From: Glandiceps talaboti
Taxonomy: Eukaryota > Hemichordata > Enteropneusta > Spengelidae
Length of the DNA stretch: 64,000 bases
Direction of reading: 5' to 3'
Assembly (NCBI RefSeq): GCF_964340395.1
Contig: NC_135555.1
Coordinates: 16,984,746 to 17,048,745, forward strand
Below are positions 13,823 to 26,700 of the stretch, piece by piece. Numbering within the stretch: the stretch's first letter is position 1; each line of letters starts with the position of its first letter. The translations under genes were made by a program, and so were the position numbers. The notes beneath the pieces were generated by a model, which was not told the origin of the DNA, made no database searches, and worked only from the letters and a program-made list of their open reading frames with translations.

Positions 13823-14815
13823 AGCAGTTAAACTTTGAAGCAATTCTAGGTGATCTAATCAAGTTTACGTCGAATCTGTAAGTGAACGGAAAACAAAGAA
13901 TTATTTCACATTATCCCCCTCTCATCAGTTATTGGGTGAAAAAAAAATGTGCCAACACAAGACCACTAAAACAGAACTCCACTACAAAAATTAACGTCTA
14001 TAAAATCTCGCATCTAAAACAAACTTGCTATGGTTTGTTCGATGCAATTTTCCCTACATAAATAAAAGATAATTTGGTGAGTGTGAACGTTTCAGTCGGC
14101 ACTTCACAAATGCATGCTGGGATGTCACTTGTGCTTCCTCTCCTGAAATCTTACAATAACAACATGATATTCGTTCGAAGGTACACTTAGGCCAAACATT
14201 ACTGTAATGATTAACAATTCTAGCAAATTTGGATATCGACAGACGACTGCGGATCCCGGAGGCGTGCACGGCAACAATGCATTTTCGACAGCACACAACC
14301 GCAAACGCGATGTCAGGTTGCCACCAATCTCATAATCAGCTGTCGTTACGATGGTAAAATTTGAATATTACCTATTGCCAGTGTAAAAGCAAGATTGGAT
14401 GGTTCCAAAAGACTTCTCTTAGTCTATACGAACGCTTTTGCAAACGAGAAAAAATCAGCGTAAATTTACAAAAACACAAGAACTGCATCCACGAGTAGAG
14501 GAGATCCCGGAGACAAAATGGTGGAATTTTACACAGACGCGATTCGTTCAGATGTGTCACATGGCTTCTTCAGCGCCCGTATTTTTACCCCCTAACAAGA
14601 GCAACATTACTGAGTCAAGAGATGTAATAATATACATTGTGCAGAGTTAAATTGACCAATATCCATGTTTTCGTGATTTTATTATTGTTTTAACGCTCAT
14701 ATATGGTAGAAGGGAAATGAAATAACATTTTTTCTTAGTTTACAATAATAAATATTCCGAGGTTTTAGTCAGCGAGTGTTATTTATTGTACTCTTAGGTG
14801 GTTTTACAAAATCTC

Positions 14816-14823
14816 TGACGTCA
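14816..14823 (+). promoter_or_regulatory. CRE octamer TGACGTCA upstream of UQCRFS1
   Basis: A perfect palindromic CREB/ATF site 71 bp before the UQCRFS1 start codon. Nuclear genes for respiratory-chain subunits often carry CREB and YY1 sites near the start. Occupancy here is inferred. Confidence 0.5.
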
Positions 14824-14835
14824 CAAGTGCACTCT

Positions 14836-14847
14836 CCGCCATCTTGG
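14836..14847 (+). promoter_or_regulatory. YY1-type element CCGCCATCTTGG
   Basis: Matches the YY1 core (reverse AAGATGGCGG) about 50 bp before the UQCRFS1 ATG. YY1 sites of this form often overlap transcription starts of mitochondrial-protein genes, so the 5' end of the transcript may be close by. Confidence 0.5.
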
Positions 14848-14893
14848 ACTTCCCGGCATCGATTAGACATTTTCGCGTGCTAAAACCGGCGAA

Positions 14894-16558
14894 ATGATGT
14901 CTGTAACAGCCCGCAGTGGAGCCTTGGGCCCTTATTTGTCAGCGACAGCTCAGGCAGTGGCTTCACATCTTCGTCCACCTGTGTACTGTGTTTCTTCGGC
15001 TGCTCAGATCGTATTACCCCAACAGAAACTAAGTTTATCGTCAGATTCGTTACGAAATTTAGCTCCACGCAGCGGAAACGTAAAAGTTACAGCCGGTCCA
15101 CACGGTAAGATATCGTATACTAGTATTTTCAACTGAAAATGCCGGTTTTAAATGATACCTCAGCATATATCTTTCTTTTTTTTGTTAAGATAGTCACGGA
15201 CGTCAGAAAATTAACCTTATGTAAACTTTAACCTTGGCCTCTACAAAGGTCAAACCATGAGTTGTTTTACGTGTAAAGTGTTTACCGTTTACTTGCCATG
15301 CAATAAATTGATAACTATCGAAACACAAGGAATCAGGATTCCCCTTTCACCACATGTCATTCCTAGTCTGGATGCCAACGTGGTTTCAAAATTCACTGAG
15401 TCGGTGTGTAATTGGTAACGATACTGTAGAGGAACTAGACTACCACATTCGTATTCCCTACCTCACCCTGCCATACATGTACATGTAGTTCTCAGACTTC
15501 AAATTTAGTTTAAAAAAAAAAAACTGTAAATTTGGAACACTACATGTAACTACAAACATAAGAGTATTGTAACCGGAAAGTAATGGCAATCTCACCCAAT
15601 GTATTACAGGTCCAATGCAAGTTAGGTATGCACACAGTGATGTCAAAGTTCCAGATTTCTCATACTACCGCCGGGAACCAGTATCTGATCCAAAGGAACC
15701 ATCTCAACCTAGTGCAGCAGGTCGTCGTGTCTTCACATATGCCCTGGTTGGCTCAAGTGGTGTGGCTGGAGCCTATGCTGCCAAGAATGTGGTGACAGAC
15801 CTTGTCAGCTCAATGAGTGCATCAGCTGACGTCTTAGCTTTAGCCAAAATAGAAGTTAATTTATCAGAAATCCCAGAGGTAAGGACAACTGGAGCAACAC
15901 TGTACCATTATATTTCTACAACAGAAATATTATTTGTATGTGTACGAGTATAAAGTTGGCGTCAGATTCAGATTCAAATTCAGCTAGCGTCAGATTCAGC
16001 GTCAGATAGCCTCAGATCCGAAGACACCCGACGGACTCAATCAAACCTGAAATAATACCGTTGAGACTACAGGGAAAGATTCTGCTTCACAACCCTTTGA
16101 TGGAAGATGGAATGTCTCTGCTTGCACAATTTTAAATTTTAAATTCAAATTTTTAAAAATGATAACATATTACATACGTAAACTTAGCTTTTACTGACAC
16201 CATGTACATTATTGGCAAAACGTATCAACCAACGAACATACAGTGGCTGAACTTGGGGCTATCAATGTCTCGATTGCAAGTATTTCAACTCTATTTCACA
16301 TATTTTTCCCAAATAAAAATTGTGCAAGCAGAGGCATTCCAACTTCCATCAAAAGGCTGTGAAGCGGAATCTTTCCCTGTAGTCTCAACAGTATTATTTC
16401 AGGTTTGATTGAGTCCGTCGGATGTCTTCGGATCTGACGCTGAATCTGACGCTCAATATGACGCTAGCTGAATCTGAATCTGAATCTGACGCCAACTTTA
16501 TATTCGTTGTATTGTGTGTGTGTGTGTGTGTGTACATTGTAAGTGTGTGTGCTCGCGT

Positions 16559-16593
<35 letters not shown>

Positions 16594-16779
16594 GAGAGGG
16601 TGTTTACATTGTATGTCTATGTTAGTACTAGTAGTAGTTTGATAGTCAGTTACATGTAGCTGGTTACATGTAGTTAGTTTACTATAATTAGAAGGAAGTG
16701 ACTATAGACCAAGATGATATCCTGGCTTGTGAGAATGAGAGTTACATGTAGTTAGTTAGTTGCTTACTTACATACTTTA

Positions 16780-16820
<41 letters not shown>

Positions 16821-17304
16821 CATGTATATAAAGGTCCCAAAATTGTCAAAGTGCTCAGTTAGTTGACTATGATTGGAGAGGAAGCTGTTACAGACCAAGG
16901 TGAAGTGGTTAGCTTAATCTTTACATTCTGTCTTTTAACGTACATGTATGATCTTCTTTCAGGGCAAAAGTATAACAGTGAAGTGGCGTGGTAAGCCTTT
17001 GTTCATCCGTCACCGCACACAAGAAGAAATTGAAACAGAGCAAGCTGTTGATCCAAATTCACTCCGGCATGCCGAGCATGATAACGAGCGTGTCCAGAAA
17101 CCTGAATGGCTCATCACCGTTGGTGTGTGTACCCATTTAGGTTGCGTACCAATTGCTCATGCCGGAGAATATGGCGGTTACTTCTGTCCCTGTCATGGTT
17201 CACATTACGACACGTCAGGGAGAATCCGCAAGGGGCCAGCCCCAGAGAATTTGGAAGTTCCTTACTACGAATTCATGGATGAGAACACAGTTGTTGTTGG
17301 TTGA
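14894..17304 (+). CDS. UQCRFS1: Ubiquinol-cytochrome c reductase iron-sulfur (Rieske) subunit
   Basis: This is the Rieske 2Fe-2S subunit of mitochondrial complex III, which passes electrons from ubiquinol to cytochrome c1 at the inner membrane. Exons are 14894-15104, 15610-15878 and 16963-17304; joined they give 273 residues (human 274). An N-terminal mitochondrial presequence (MMSVTARSG...) is followed by one membrane segment near residues 111-135, the conserved hinge [12 protein letters not shown], and the Rieske fold. The cluster ligands are all present: Cys216 and His218 in CTHLGC, Cys235 and His238 in CPCHGSH, with Cys221 and Cys237 for the disulfide. The frame opens with two adjacent ATGs; the first is used here. 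A 554 bp inverted-repeat element sits in intron 2. No defect is seen. Confidence 0.97.
15949..16502. mobile_element. 554 bp foldback element (MITE) in UQCRFS1 intron 2
   Basis: The arms are about 105 bp each (15949-16056 and 16398-16502). Termini read TATAAAGTTGGCGTCAGATT and its complement; inside the arms are runs of GTCAGATTCAG. The centre is non-coding. TA or TATA at the ends could be a target duplication. It is non-autonomous, since no transposase frame is present. Confidence 0.7.
16510..16815 (+). repeat. TG and ACTT microsatellites
   Basis: Two (TG)n runs at about 16513-16590 and an (ACTT)n run at about 16770-16818, directly beyond the foldback element and before UQCRFS1 exon 3. Simple sequence only. 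Confidence 0.8.
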
Positions 17305-17602
17305 TTTTTAAACACAAAGGACCATCTCTCAGGGATGCCTAGCATTTCCATTCTCAACTTCAACAAATCTAATCTCAAATTGTATAAAAGAAAAAGTTAG
17401 AAAAAAATCCCTCTACATTGTATTGTGTGCACATCTAACTACATGAGGTAGTGCATAGTGTTGGTTTCAGATTCAATGGGTGCCGATAATGATTGTGTGT
17501 TTTTTTTACAATTGTCAAACGTGAAAGATGTTGTATCTTTGTGTACGGCTAACGTGTGAGTTCACTCTGTTAACAAATGCAATGAAATGTATTAATGATG
17601 GT

Positions 17603-17608
17603 ATTAAA
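17603..17608 (+). terminator. Candidate polyadenylation signal ATTAAA of UQCRFS1
   Basis: This common variant signal lies about 300 bp beyond the UQCRFS1 stop codon in AT-rich sequence. It is the most plausible 3' end signal I see nearby; none was tested. Confidence 0.4.
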
Positions 17609-19479
17609 GATAAGTTATTTTAAAGCAAACTTAGAAATAGTTCTTGTGGTTGTGTTTTATGTCAAATTTAACAGTGACAGTTGGAGTTGTAGAAATATCC
17701 ATTTAGTGTTTGTACTGAAGTTGAGGAACCCTGGTGACAGGAGGGGGGGGGGGGGGGTAAAGTGACGACATACATGTAGTTTACTACAGAATCTACAGTT
17801 ACTTTGTTTGGGAACCTTGGGGACGTGGCTAGGAAACCCTGGTAGAATTTGCCTTTTTAGTGACCAGTCACCTTATTCAAAACCACTATCATTGCATCCC
17901 AGACATTAACAGTGGATAGGTCAGCCAAATTTACAACTGGTTATTATTTGGTCAATGTAAAGAGTCTTTTACAAGAGTTGTAGCCTCGGGATCATGACCG
18001 TTTCATTGTAAGTTACACCAGCACTGTCATTGAGTGGGAAATAGTAAAAGTCACTATGAAACTTGGATCTCCTAAACTCATAGGCATTCAAATGAAATTC
18101 TGATGAAGAACTTGTTCATTTGCCATGTATCACTTCATCTCAAAAGTCATTAAATTTTGTACCAGCATTTCTGAGCTCAAATTACGGGTTGTAATTGAGT
18201 TGTAATACTGTATGCATACATGTGAGAAGCAGAAGAGTTATGTGGTGGTGTATGACACTATGGGAATGTCTCACCAAATACAAATACACTCAACTGTGAA
18301 CTGGCTTGAGTTCTTGAGCGAAACGCATGATAAATTTTTGGACAAGTTTTAAATCTAAATTGTGTCTTTATACATAATTACACACACATGCACGTCATTG
18401 TACATGTACATTCATATATGCGTAAAACGAAGATGTTCAAAAAATTGTTGCACTGGGGAACCCCAGATTATGGGGAATGTGAGTGAAGATTTGATTGTGG
18501 CTCCATGCATGGTGCATGATACAGAACAACGCTTGTAAATCCTTTAACATTATATCTTTCCAAATGTTATGATCTGAATAGCGTTATTTGGACAGGCTGA
18601 GCGTGCCACTTTGAAATGATTTTTCATAGGAGACTGTTAACTGAAAGATCAGCTGTTGAGGAAGCTCTTCTCACCCTCATCAAATAGCACTCCTAGTGGT
18701 CAAACTTTACAATCTTTTGTCTTTATTGAAACCTTACTTCCTTTTACACAAGTAAGGGGAGGGATGATAAGGTCACTCCTGGCAATGTGTTTTACAGTCC
18801 AAGCACGCCTCAGTACTCAAAGATCATGATCATCACAGCCCAAGCTCCTACCAAACAGCACTCCTAGTGGACAAACTTTACAATCTTTTGTCTTTATTGA
18901 ATCCGCACTTCCTTTTATCGAAAATAAGTCCAGTTTGGTGACAATCTAAAAGCTATCACAATCACTATCTTGCTACAATAATTTTTTTTTAATATTCATT
19001 TATTGTCTCTATTTACATCGCTACTAATATGAAAGTGACACAAACTTGCAAATGTATGGTTGCAATTTGCCAATACAAAAAAGTCAAGCACAGTAAAAAA
19101 ATCTTTTCAATACACTTCATGGGTATCTTACACTGCTTTCAGTCTTGTTATAAAAAAAATGAAATAATGTATTGAAATATTTGATAACGCAAAGTTTCCA
19201 TAATTTAATTAACATGTCTTCTGCTGAGGTCAGTTGTAACTATAAAATTTGGCATCGGATTGTAAACCAGGACAAATCATACTGCCACCTAGAGGTCAGC
19301 TGTGTCTATGGAGTCTGTCATCAAATTGTCAACCAGGACAAATCAGAAGGTCAATGCTTAAATAAGTTTTCAGCTTGTGCGTTATAGCCTTTGTAAATCA
19401 TCAACAATATGATACACTGTGTTTACTATCCTGTCAGAAAATTCAGTTTACTACAAGAAGAACATTAAGTGCATAATAT

Positions 19480-19880
19480 ATTACAGCTAAAATGATGTAG
19501 GTTTGGTGTTTCACTCGTGTGACATGACATTTTTACAGCTAAAATGATGTAGGCTTGGTGTTACACGACTAACAGCTAAAATGATGTAGGCTTGATGTTT
19601 CACTCAAGCATGTGACATGACATTTACAGCTAAAATGATGTAGGCTTGGTGTTTCACTCATGTGACATGACATTTATAGCTAAAGTAATGTAGGCTTGGT
19701 GTTTCACTCATGCACTTGACGTGACATTTACAGCTAAAATGATGTAGGCTTGATGTTTCACTCACTCATGTGACATGACATTTACAGCTAAACTGATGTA
19801 GGCTTGATATTTCACTCATGCATGTGACATGACATTTACAGCTAAACTGATGTAGGCTTGGTGTTTCACTGATGTGACAC
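19480..19880 (+). repeat. Minisatellite, 50-60 bp unit, about eight copies
   Basis: Repeats of TACAGCTAAAATGATGTAGG followed by CTTGGTGTTTCACTCATGTG and ACATGACATT, with indels of 5-10 bp between copies. It lies between convergent genes and possibly within the NAE1 3' UTR. Confidence 0.75.
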
Positions 19881-21174
19881 AACATTTAGTCTACACCCTC
19901 ACACAACTTCTTATGGTGTCGACCAGCAAGAAATCAAATAGTTGTTAAATTTTATGACAAAAACCTAGGTGGTAGAATTCTACTGCAGGTACCGAGAATT
20001 ATCAATGTTTTCAAAATTCCATTTTACTTCCATACAAACCCTTGAAGACTTTGCATTGATGAATGCATCCATTTACTGTGCATGTGAAGATACAACTTCT
20101 GCAAAGTGGCTAGTAGAAAAGGACCTTACTGACTGGTCAAATAAGATACAGAACAGTGGCATTTTGTGGCAGAATGTTCCATGTACTATGATTCAAAAGT
20201 GGCGCATATTTCAAAATATCTTTAATCAGTAATTTATCATATGATGGGGTGGGGGAAGTATATTAAAAGATGCCATAGACTTTTCATGCAAAAGACTCCC
20301 TAGGCTAAGGACTTTTTCCACTACAGAGTAGGATCTTACCTTCTCTACAATTGTCAACTTTAACTTGAAAGGAATAATAAAACATACAATCAATCCTAGT
20401 TTTTTCCTTATCCACCCATGACATATATATTGTCAAAAAAATATGAGGTGAAGAGGTGAAAATTGGGCTTATGCAAATGAGTAAACTTTTGTCTACATAT
20501 ATGCAGACGTGGCCTAGCACCTAGAAACCTGGAAGGGACTGTCTGCATATATGCAGACATGACATTGTACGTTTTAACATTGGTGGCATTTTGATAGTTA
20601 ATCCGTATACTATACTTCCATTGGAATTCTGTTTGTAGTTTTTACAATTGGAAGCCTTTATATGCATAGCTACTTAGGTTTCATGAAGATGAAAGTGTCA
20701 TAAAAAAAAACAGCAAAACTTTTCAGTTGACAGTTTTGAAATAAAAAAAATCATTCGTAGACTTCTGTTGCACTCTTAGGTATAGAAACGGTTCTTGCAA
20801 TTTACCGTAGAGGAAAATCATAAGACATATATCTGATGTTCTCAGTCAGGTTTGTCCAGTATAATATTGCTCAGTGTTGTCCCCTGACTGGGCAGAAACA
20901 TAAACGGAGGTGAGATGTTGTTATGTCACAGGTTGCAGATGTAAAGCTCATGGTAGATACATGGTGAGATTTTATGTCAAATATTCAAAACAGGTTATAC
21001 TTGAAATGTTACAGATGTGGAACTCAGTTCTTGCAATTTACAGTTTGAGGAGAGCCACAGAGAGTTCTCTGTGGCTGCAGTAAGGTCAGACTGTCCAGTA
21101 AGACTATGACGATTGTTCTGTGTTGTCTTCAGCTAAGAATGGTGTTGGGATGTTATGTCAAAAAGTTCAGAAGG

Positions 21175-23688
21175 TTATAGTTGAAAGGTCGCAGATGTGG
21201 AGCTCATAGCGTTGTAGATGAAAGTGTTGTTGAATGGGACAAATTGTTTGCTGACAATCTTGATAATTTCTTGTGCTGCTGCACCACCCATGAATGCTGC
21301 AACTGTGTGCAGTTCAGAGGCTCCGTATCGACACCTAGAAAATAGAAACCATCAGAAAGATTGTAACTTTGTAAACTGGTTATTGAAAAGGGCAATGCAC
21401 CTCAGAGACCAACTTACATGAAAATCTAAGTTTGCTAGGTAAAAATTTGTGCCTGGTCGTTTTGAACTGATAAAAGAAACTGTTCACTGTCTCTACAGTT
21501 ACCACAATATTTGGCAGCCATATTGGATTCTAAAAATGAAAAAATTGACCAGCTTTTATTTTCCCTACAGTTACCACAATATTTGGCAGCCATATTGGAT
21601 TCTAAAATGACAAAATTGACCAGCTTTTATTTTCCCTACAGTTACCACAATATTTGGCAGCCATATTGGATTCTAAAATGACAAAATTGACCAGCTTTTA
21701 TTTTCCCTACAGTTACCACAATATTTGGCAGCCATATTGGATTCTAAAATGACTTAACTTGGATGTTATATTGACTACTACTTCAAAAATTTGTACAATG
21801 AATCTTAATTGTTCTTCTTCTTTCTGCTTTCTTCTTTAGAAATGATTTAAGTTTTCTTAAAGTAACAGCAAATGTTTAAGATTTCTATTCCAAGGAATAT
21901 AAAGATTGAATGTATTTCTTCAGGTTCTCTCATAGCAAAGGATGTCATCATGTTAGCCTACATGTAGACTCGAAGGACTAGCGCTACCCCCTCTATTTGC
22001 TATCCTAACCAACATATTGAGTTTGAATTTCGCTGTCCTTCCTGATAGCAGTGTTCCACTGGTCTAGAAGCCATGCCCAGCCACACACACATAACGTGTG
22101 CAAAATATTCCCGACATTTGAATAGGACACGACATACATAATTACAGTGAGGTTGCATTTCCATGACGACACCTAATTGTGGATTCAGCATGCGAGTTGA
22201 TGGCATGATTTAAATATGTCTTATTATGTATTCGACCAATAACGGTCTACAAAAGGAATGCCACTTGAGACCAGTGTGACACTGCCACGAGGAAGGACAA
22301 CGAAATTCAAATCAAAAGGTCAGTTAGGATAGCAATAGAGTGGTAGTGCTAGTACCTCAAGTCTACATGTAGGCTAGTAATTATATGGTATACAATACAA
22401 AATGCAAGAGATTAAAATCACTGACTACTCATCATGCAGGCCAACAGGTCAGCAACACAAATGTTGCATAATCTAGGGAGTCATCTCCATTGCTAATCCT
22501 TACCTAACCCGAAACGTAACTCCTTAGGTTCATAATATAAATACACAACATTGTTCTGGGTCTAACAAATTACACTAAGTCTTGTATAAACTCCGACTCA
22601 AATACCTCTACATTTTCATACTTACATTTCATGTATGTAGTCATCTTTGATAAACGAGAGTGACAATCCCCATTCTTGTAGAATGGTATTCATACAATTC
22701 TGTTGATGAGAGCGAAATGAAAAAAAAAAAAATAATTCACTTGCCAAAGTGTAAGGCTACAACAACGTACATGACACAGAATAAGAAACACATTTTAATC
22801 GTTTGAGATTAAATAAAGGAGATGCAAAGAAATGGTTTATTTCTGCAAACTCAGTAATTTCAATTTTGTTTTTTTTTCCCCTCTACAATGTATGGAAGCT
22901 GATTGGTTGAGTTTAGTCATGTGATACCTATATTATGTTGATTAAGTCACATGATGCCTGTATTATGTTGATTGTGTCAAGTTACCTGGATGTGACCATG
23001 TTGACCTTATACCATTGCGACTAAAATTGTACAAATAACATCAGACATCAACAGGTGATATGCTAATATGCTGATATTTGATGGGGTGTGGCCAAAAATG
23101 CTAAATTTGAATTACTGAGTTCACAGTTCAGAGTGGAGAGAATACCTTCCAAGTCAACTACCCAACCTACTATGGGGGAAGGGGGGGCTGCATTCACACA
23201 GATACGAAACTATCCATGTTCTTAGCTGACATTGGAGGGGTTTTTGTCGGTTAACTGGGTTATCTATCATATTGTCACCAAGTTTGTCTAAGCAAGACTC
23301 TACTCTAAGTATATATATATATATCAAGCCATATATTACCTTGAGTTTGGGGATATCAACCTCTACCTGGTCGTCATAGAAACCTGGGTATCTACTGTAC
23401 TGACTGTAAAACCTGTCAACAGCCCTGAGTAAGATGTAGAAGACAATTTCACTATCTGGATTCTCTAGGAAAGATGCTGTGTAGAGAACAAAGAAATTTC
23501 ACTCAGTTTGTGAGACTAGATTTTCTTTGCTATGTGTGATAAAGTACAAAAATTGCATTTTTTTTACCCAAAACGCACACGTCTGGTGCAATCATTTTGA
23601 TTTGAACAATTTCCCAACTGTAGACACCAAAGGGAACATCCTCATCAAATATCAAAACAATCGGCTCAGTTGCTTTTGAGTTCAAATT

Positions 23689-23729
<41 letters not shown>

Positions 23730-26700
23730 TGTACCCATGGACAGATGGAGAGACACCACTTCATCAGTTCAGTTGTGCTAAAAATGGTTTGAATTTCTGC
23801 TTAGTTTTGCATATACATGTCAACAACAGGCTTTTTTGATGAGAGTGCACATGTAGTAATGCATGTGAAGCACATGGAGCAGAAGTTATGGTGTCGACCA
23901 AGAAATTGAAAGTTTGTTATATTTTTATGATGGGCTCAGACAGTAATCTTCTATTTCAGTTAGTGAGAAAATTCATAAAAGCGTGAACAAAAAGAAATGC
24001 TTGAAACATCAACTATCAGTGATATGAAGGAAATACACTTCTCAATTTTGTAACCATAGTCAAGAGACCAACTTCTATCATGGTCTACTCACATATATCT
24101 GTAGATTTGGCTTTTTCTGGATTGTATTCTTGGTTTAATGATCGGCACCTGACAACTCGTAGAAAGTGTGCATTTTTACAATACATTCTGATGTCTGCTT
24201 CTGCTATGTAATCAAGTGGCTGTAGAAGAATTAAATAGGAAAAATACATCATTGAATTTCTCACTTCCAGATTTCATAGCACACTGCTACACCACCTACT
24301 GCTACACAGAACACTTCTACACACACTCATTTATAGAATACTGCTACACACACTGCTATACACACTGCTACATCAAACGCTGCTACACACACTGCAACAT
24401 AGAACACTGCTACACACACTGCTATATCGAACGCTGCTACACACACTGCTACATAGAACACTGCTATACACACACTGCTAAAAGAAAATGCTACATACAA
24501 CAATATACTTACCAACCCAAGTGAATTTAAAATATGGTGCACTCTACTAGTAACTGCCTGGACATCCTGTAGGGCTTGATCACGATATCTGAAATATTCA
24601 AAAAAAGGTATACCGTTCTAATTCACTGCAAATTTAAAATTATGCTTTGATTTCAAACACATTGTATATATCTTGTGTATGACAAATTTGAAGAAAGTTT
24701 AGGACTCATCACCTGGTCGGATGTAGGTTGCAATGTGAGGCTTTAATCCTATGCGCTTAAATGGCTGCAATGGATTGTATGCTCCCCGGGGAGTTGAGGA
24801 AGACTTAAGGGCCATTGTGCTGTTCTGATCCGAGCCAGGGGTAATAATTGTAAAGCACTTTGAGCACGGTGTGGGAAAGTGCTATATAAGAACCCAACAT
24901 TATTATTATTATTATCATTATTATTATTTCAGAACAAAGTTTGACACATTTAGGTCACTTGGCCCACCTTTCTGTACGGTAACAATTTCATAATGAACAA
25001 AGTTTCTGACTATCATTGTATCAACATATACTTGTAATCTTGGCATCCCTAACCCTAATATTACTTGTCATAAATAGGTGGGGGTGGGGGTGGGGGGGGG
25101 TACGAAACAGGATGAAGTACATAGATATATATATTGACTGGGTTGTCTATTCTATAATCTTGCCAAAAGATTTACTATTAAACATTTTCTGTGCCAGAAG
25201 ACACCCACGGAATAAATGTGTCCTGAAAAAATCTGGATATTTTCTTGAGTTGACATATAAATTTAACAATACTCTGAATGACAAAAAAGTATCGTTTACT
25301 CACACATTTTGTAGCTGTATATATCTCTTGGAGTCTGCTGTCATATCTGGTATAGAACCTCTTAGAGGTAATGCACCTTTACCTTCATTCTCTACAAACT
25401 GTTTTGTAGCCTGTGCCATGATCCAAAATGGCATACTCTGTGAAAACACACATGGTAAGGAGTAATGTGCCAATGTCTAAGAATAATTGCATGTTGACAA
25501 TACTTGAATGTGTATTGTTGGTGTTTCTATGCCATAGGATGCATCCATCTATGGTTTCTGAGGTTGTGTAAATTAGGGCATTGAGAATGTGTGACGACTT
25601 GGGGGAAAATATGGGCTTGTGGATAAATGACAGAATGAGTCAAAGAAAAAGAATGTCACTTAGAAATTAAATTTGCAGAATTGTTATAGTTTAAAAATAT
25701 TCTTGACTCCGGACTTCTTGCGGGGGGTTGGATGAAAATGTGTGAAGGAACCTCTGAAGTTAAATTTGTAAAACTAAGATCATTAAAATATTCTTGACTC
25801 ATAACTTCTTGACAATGTGGTGAGGAAGGAGGGGTATGAGTTGGTCTGGAAGAGAGGAAATGAGCAATTCTCTCACCTCTGAAGTTAAATTTGTACAATT
25901 ATCATCATTAAAAATATTCTTGACTTCGGTAGGTATGGTGGTTGGTACTAAGGAGTTGTTGACGTTCTTGATGGCTTCTTCAAAGTTTTCTTCAAGTTGT
26001 TCAACACCTTCTTCATTTGTCCACATTCCTTCTCTAATAAAATCTTTAAACTGTTGTTTTTCTTTGTAATTTTTGGGTGGAGAACCATCATGCTGTATAG
26101 GATGAGAAAACTTGGCTTTAACATTGAAATAGTTGTTGTATCTACACCTTATCTTGATTTGATTTAGCAAAAGTTTTCAGTTTCATTTTCTCCATTTCAA
26201 CCCTTTGAAACTAAGGGATATTCATGTATCAAGTCCCCCTAGGCTACCCATTCTTGGTACTCGGTAACCTGCTGTAGCATTTTAACCCATACTAGGGGGT
26301 CAGAATAAAACAAGAAGGTTGACTTATTTTCATATACACCTGTAGTAGTGTATATGTTATGTGTGGACGGGAGTTATTGTATAGACCAAAAAATTGAACG
26401 ATTGTCACTTTTATGATGTGCCTAGGGAGTAAACTTCTATATCAGGTAATGAGAATTGATGACAATCATCCAATTAGATGATTCCTTTTTGTGGCTTTTA
26501 TTTCAAAATGGTTGAGTTAATTTGTCATGTATAGGAACATAAGACCTCCAAAATGGTGATGGTTGTTACTGATTTGAAATAAGCTTCTGATTGGTCAGAA
26601 AGTGACAGGATAATGGCAATTATTGGTCATGTGAGGGCGTGCTTCTGACCTAAAAATCCCTCCTGTGTTGTCAGAGGTTTTAAAATAACAAAACTTGATG

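Larger units (their letters stand above)
13876..14893. promoter_or_regulatory. Bidirectional promoter interval between ZC3H18 and UQCRFS1
   Basis: About 1 kb separates the head-to-head starts. On the minus strand a splice acceptor at about 13875 implies a non-coding first exon for ZC3H18, with a candidate donor near 14370. A ZNF143-like core TGCATGCTGGGA lies at 14111-14122. Near UQCRFS1 there are a full CRE and a YY1-type site. Shared promoter use is inferred from geometry. Confidence 0.5.
17305..21174. other. Convergent intergenic region between UQCRFS1 and NAE1
   Basis: No protein gene recognised. It should hold both 3' UTRs. Contents: a G homopolymer near 17741-17757, two copies of a 70 bp segment with CTCCTAGTGG.CAAACTTTAC (18690 and 18861), the 50-60 bp minisatellite at 19480-19880, and a hairpin with TCTGCATATATGCAGA near 20540. 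TTTATT (AATAAA on the minus strand) near 18722, 18893 and 18999 are candidate NAE1 3' ends. Confidence 0.6.

Noticed and set aside
19480-19880. CRISPR-like array
   Set aside because: The units are tandem minisatellite copies with no unique spacers, and the genome is eukaryotic.
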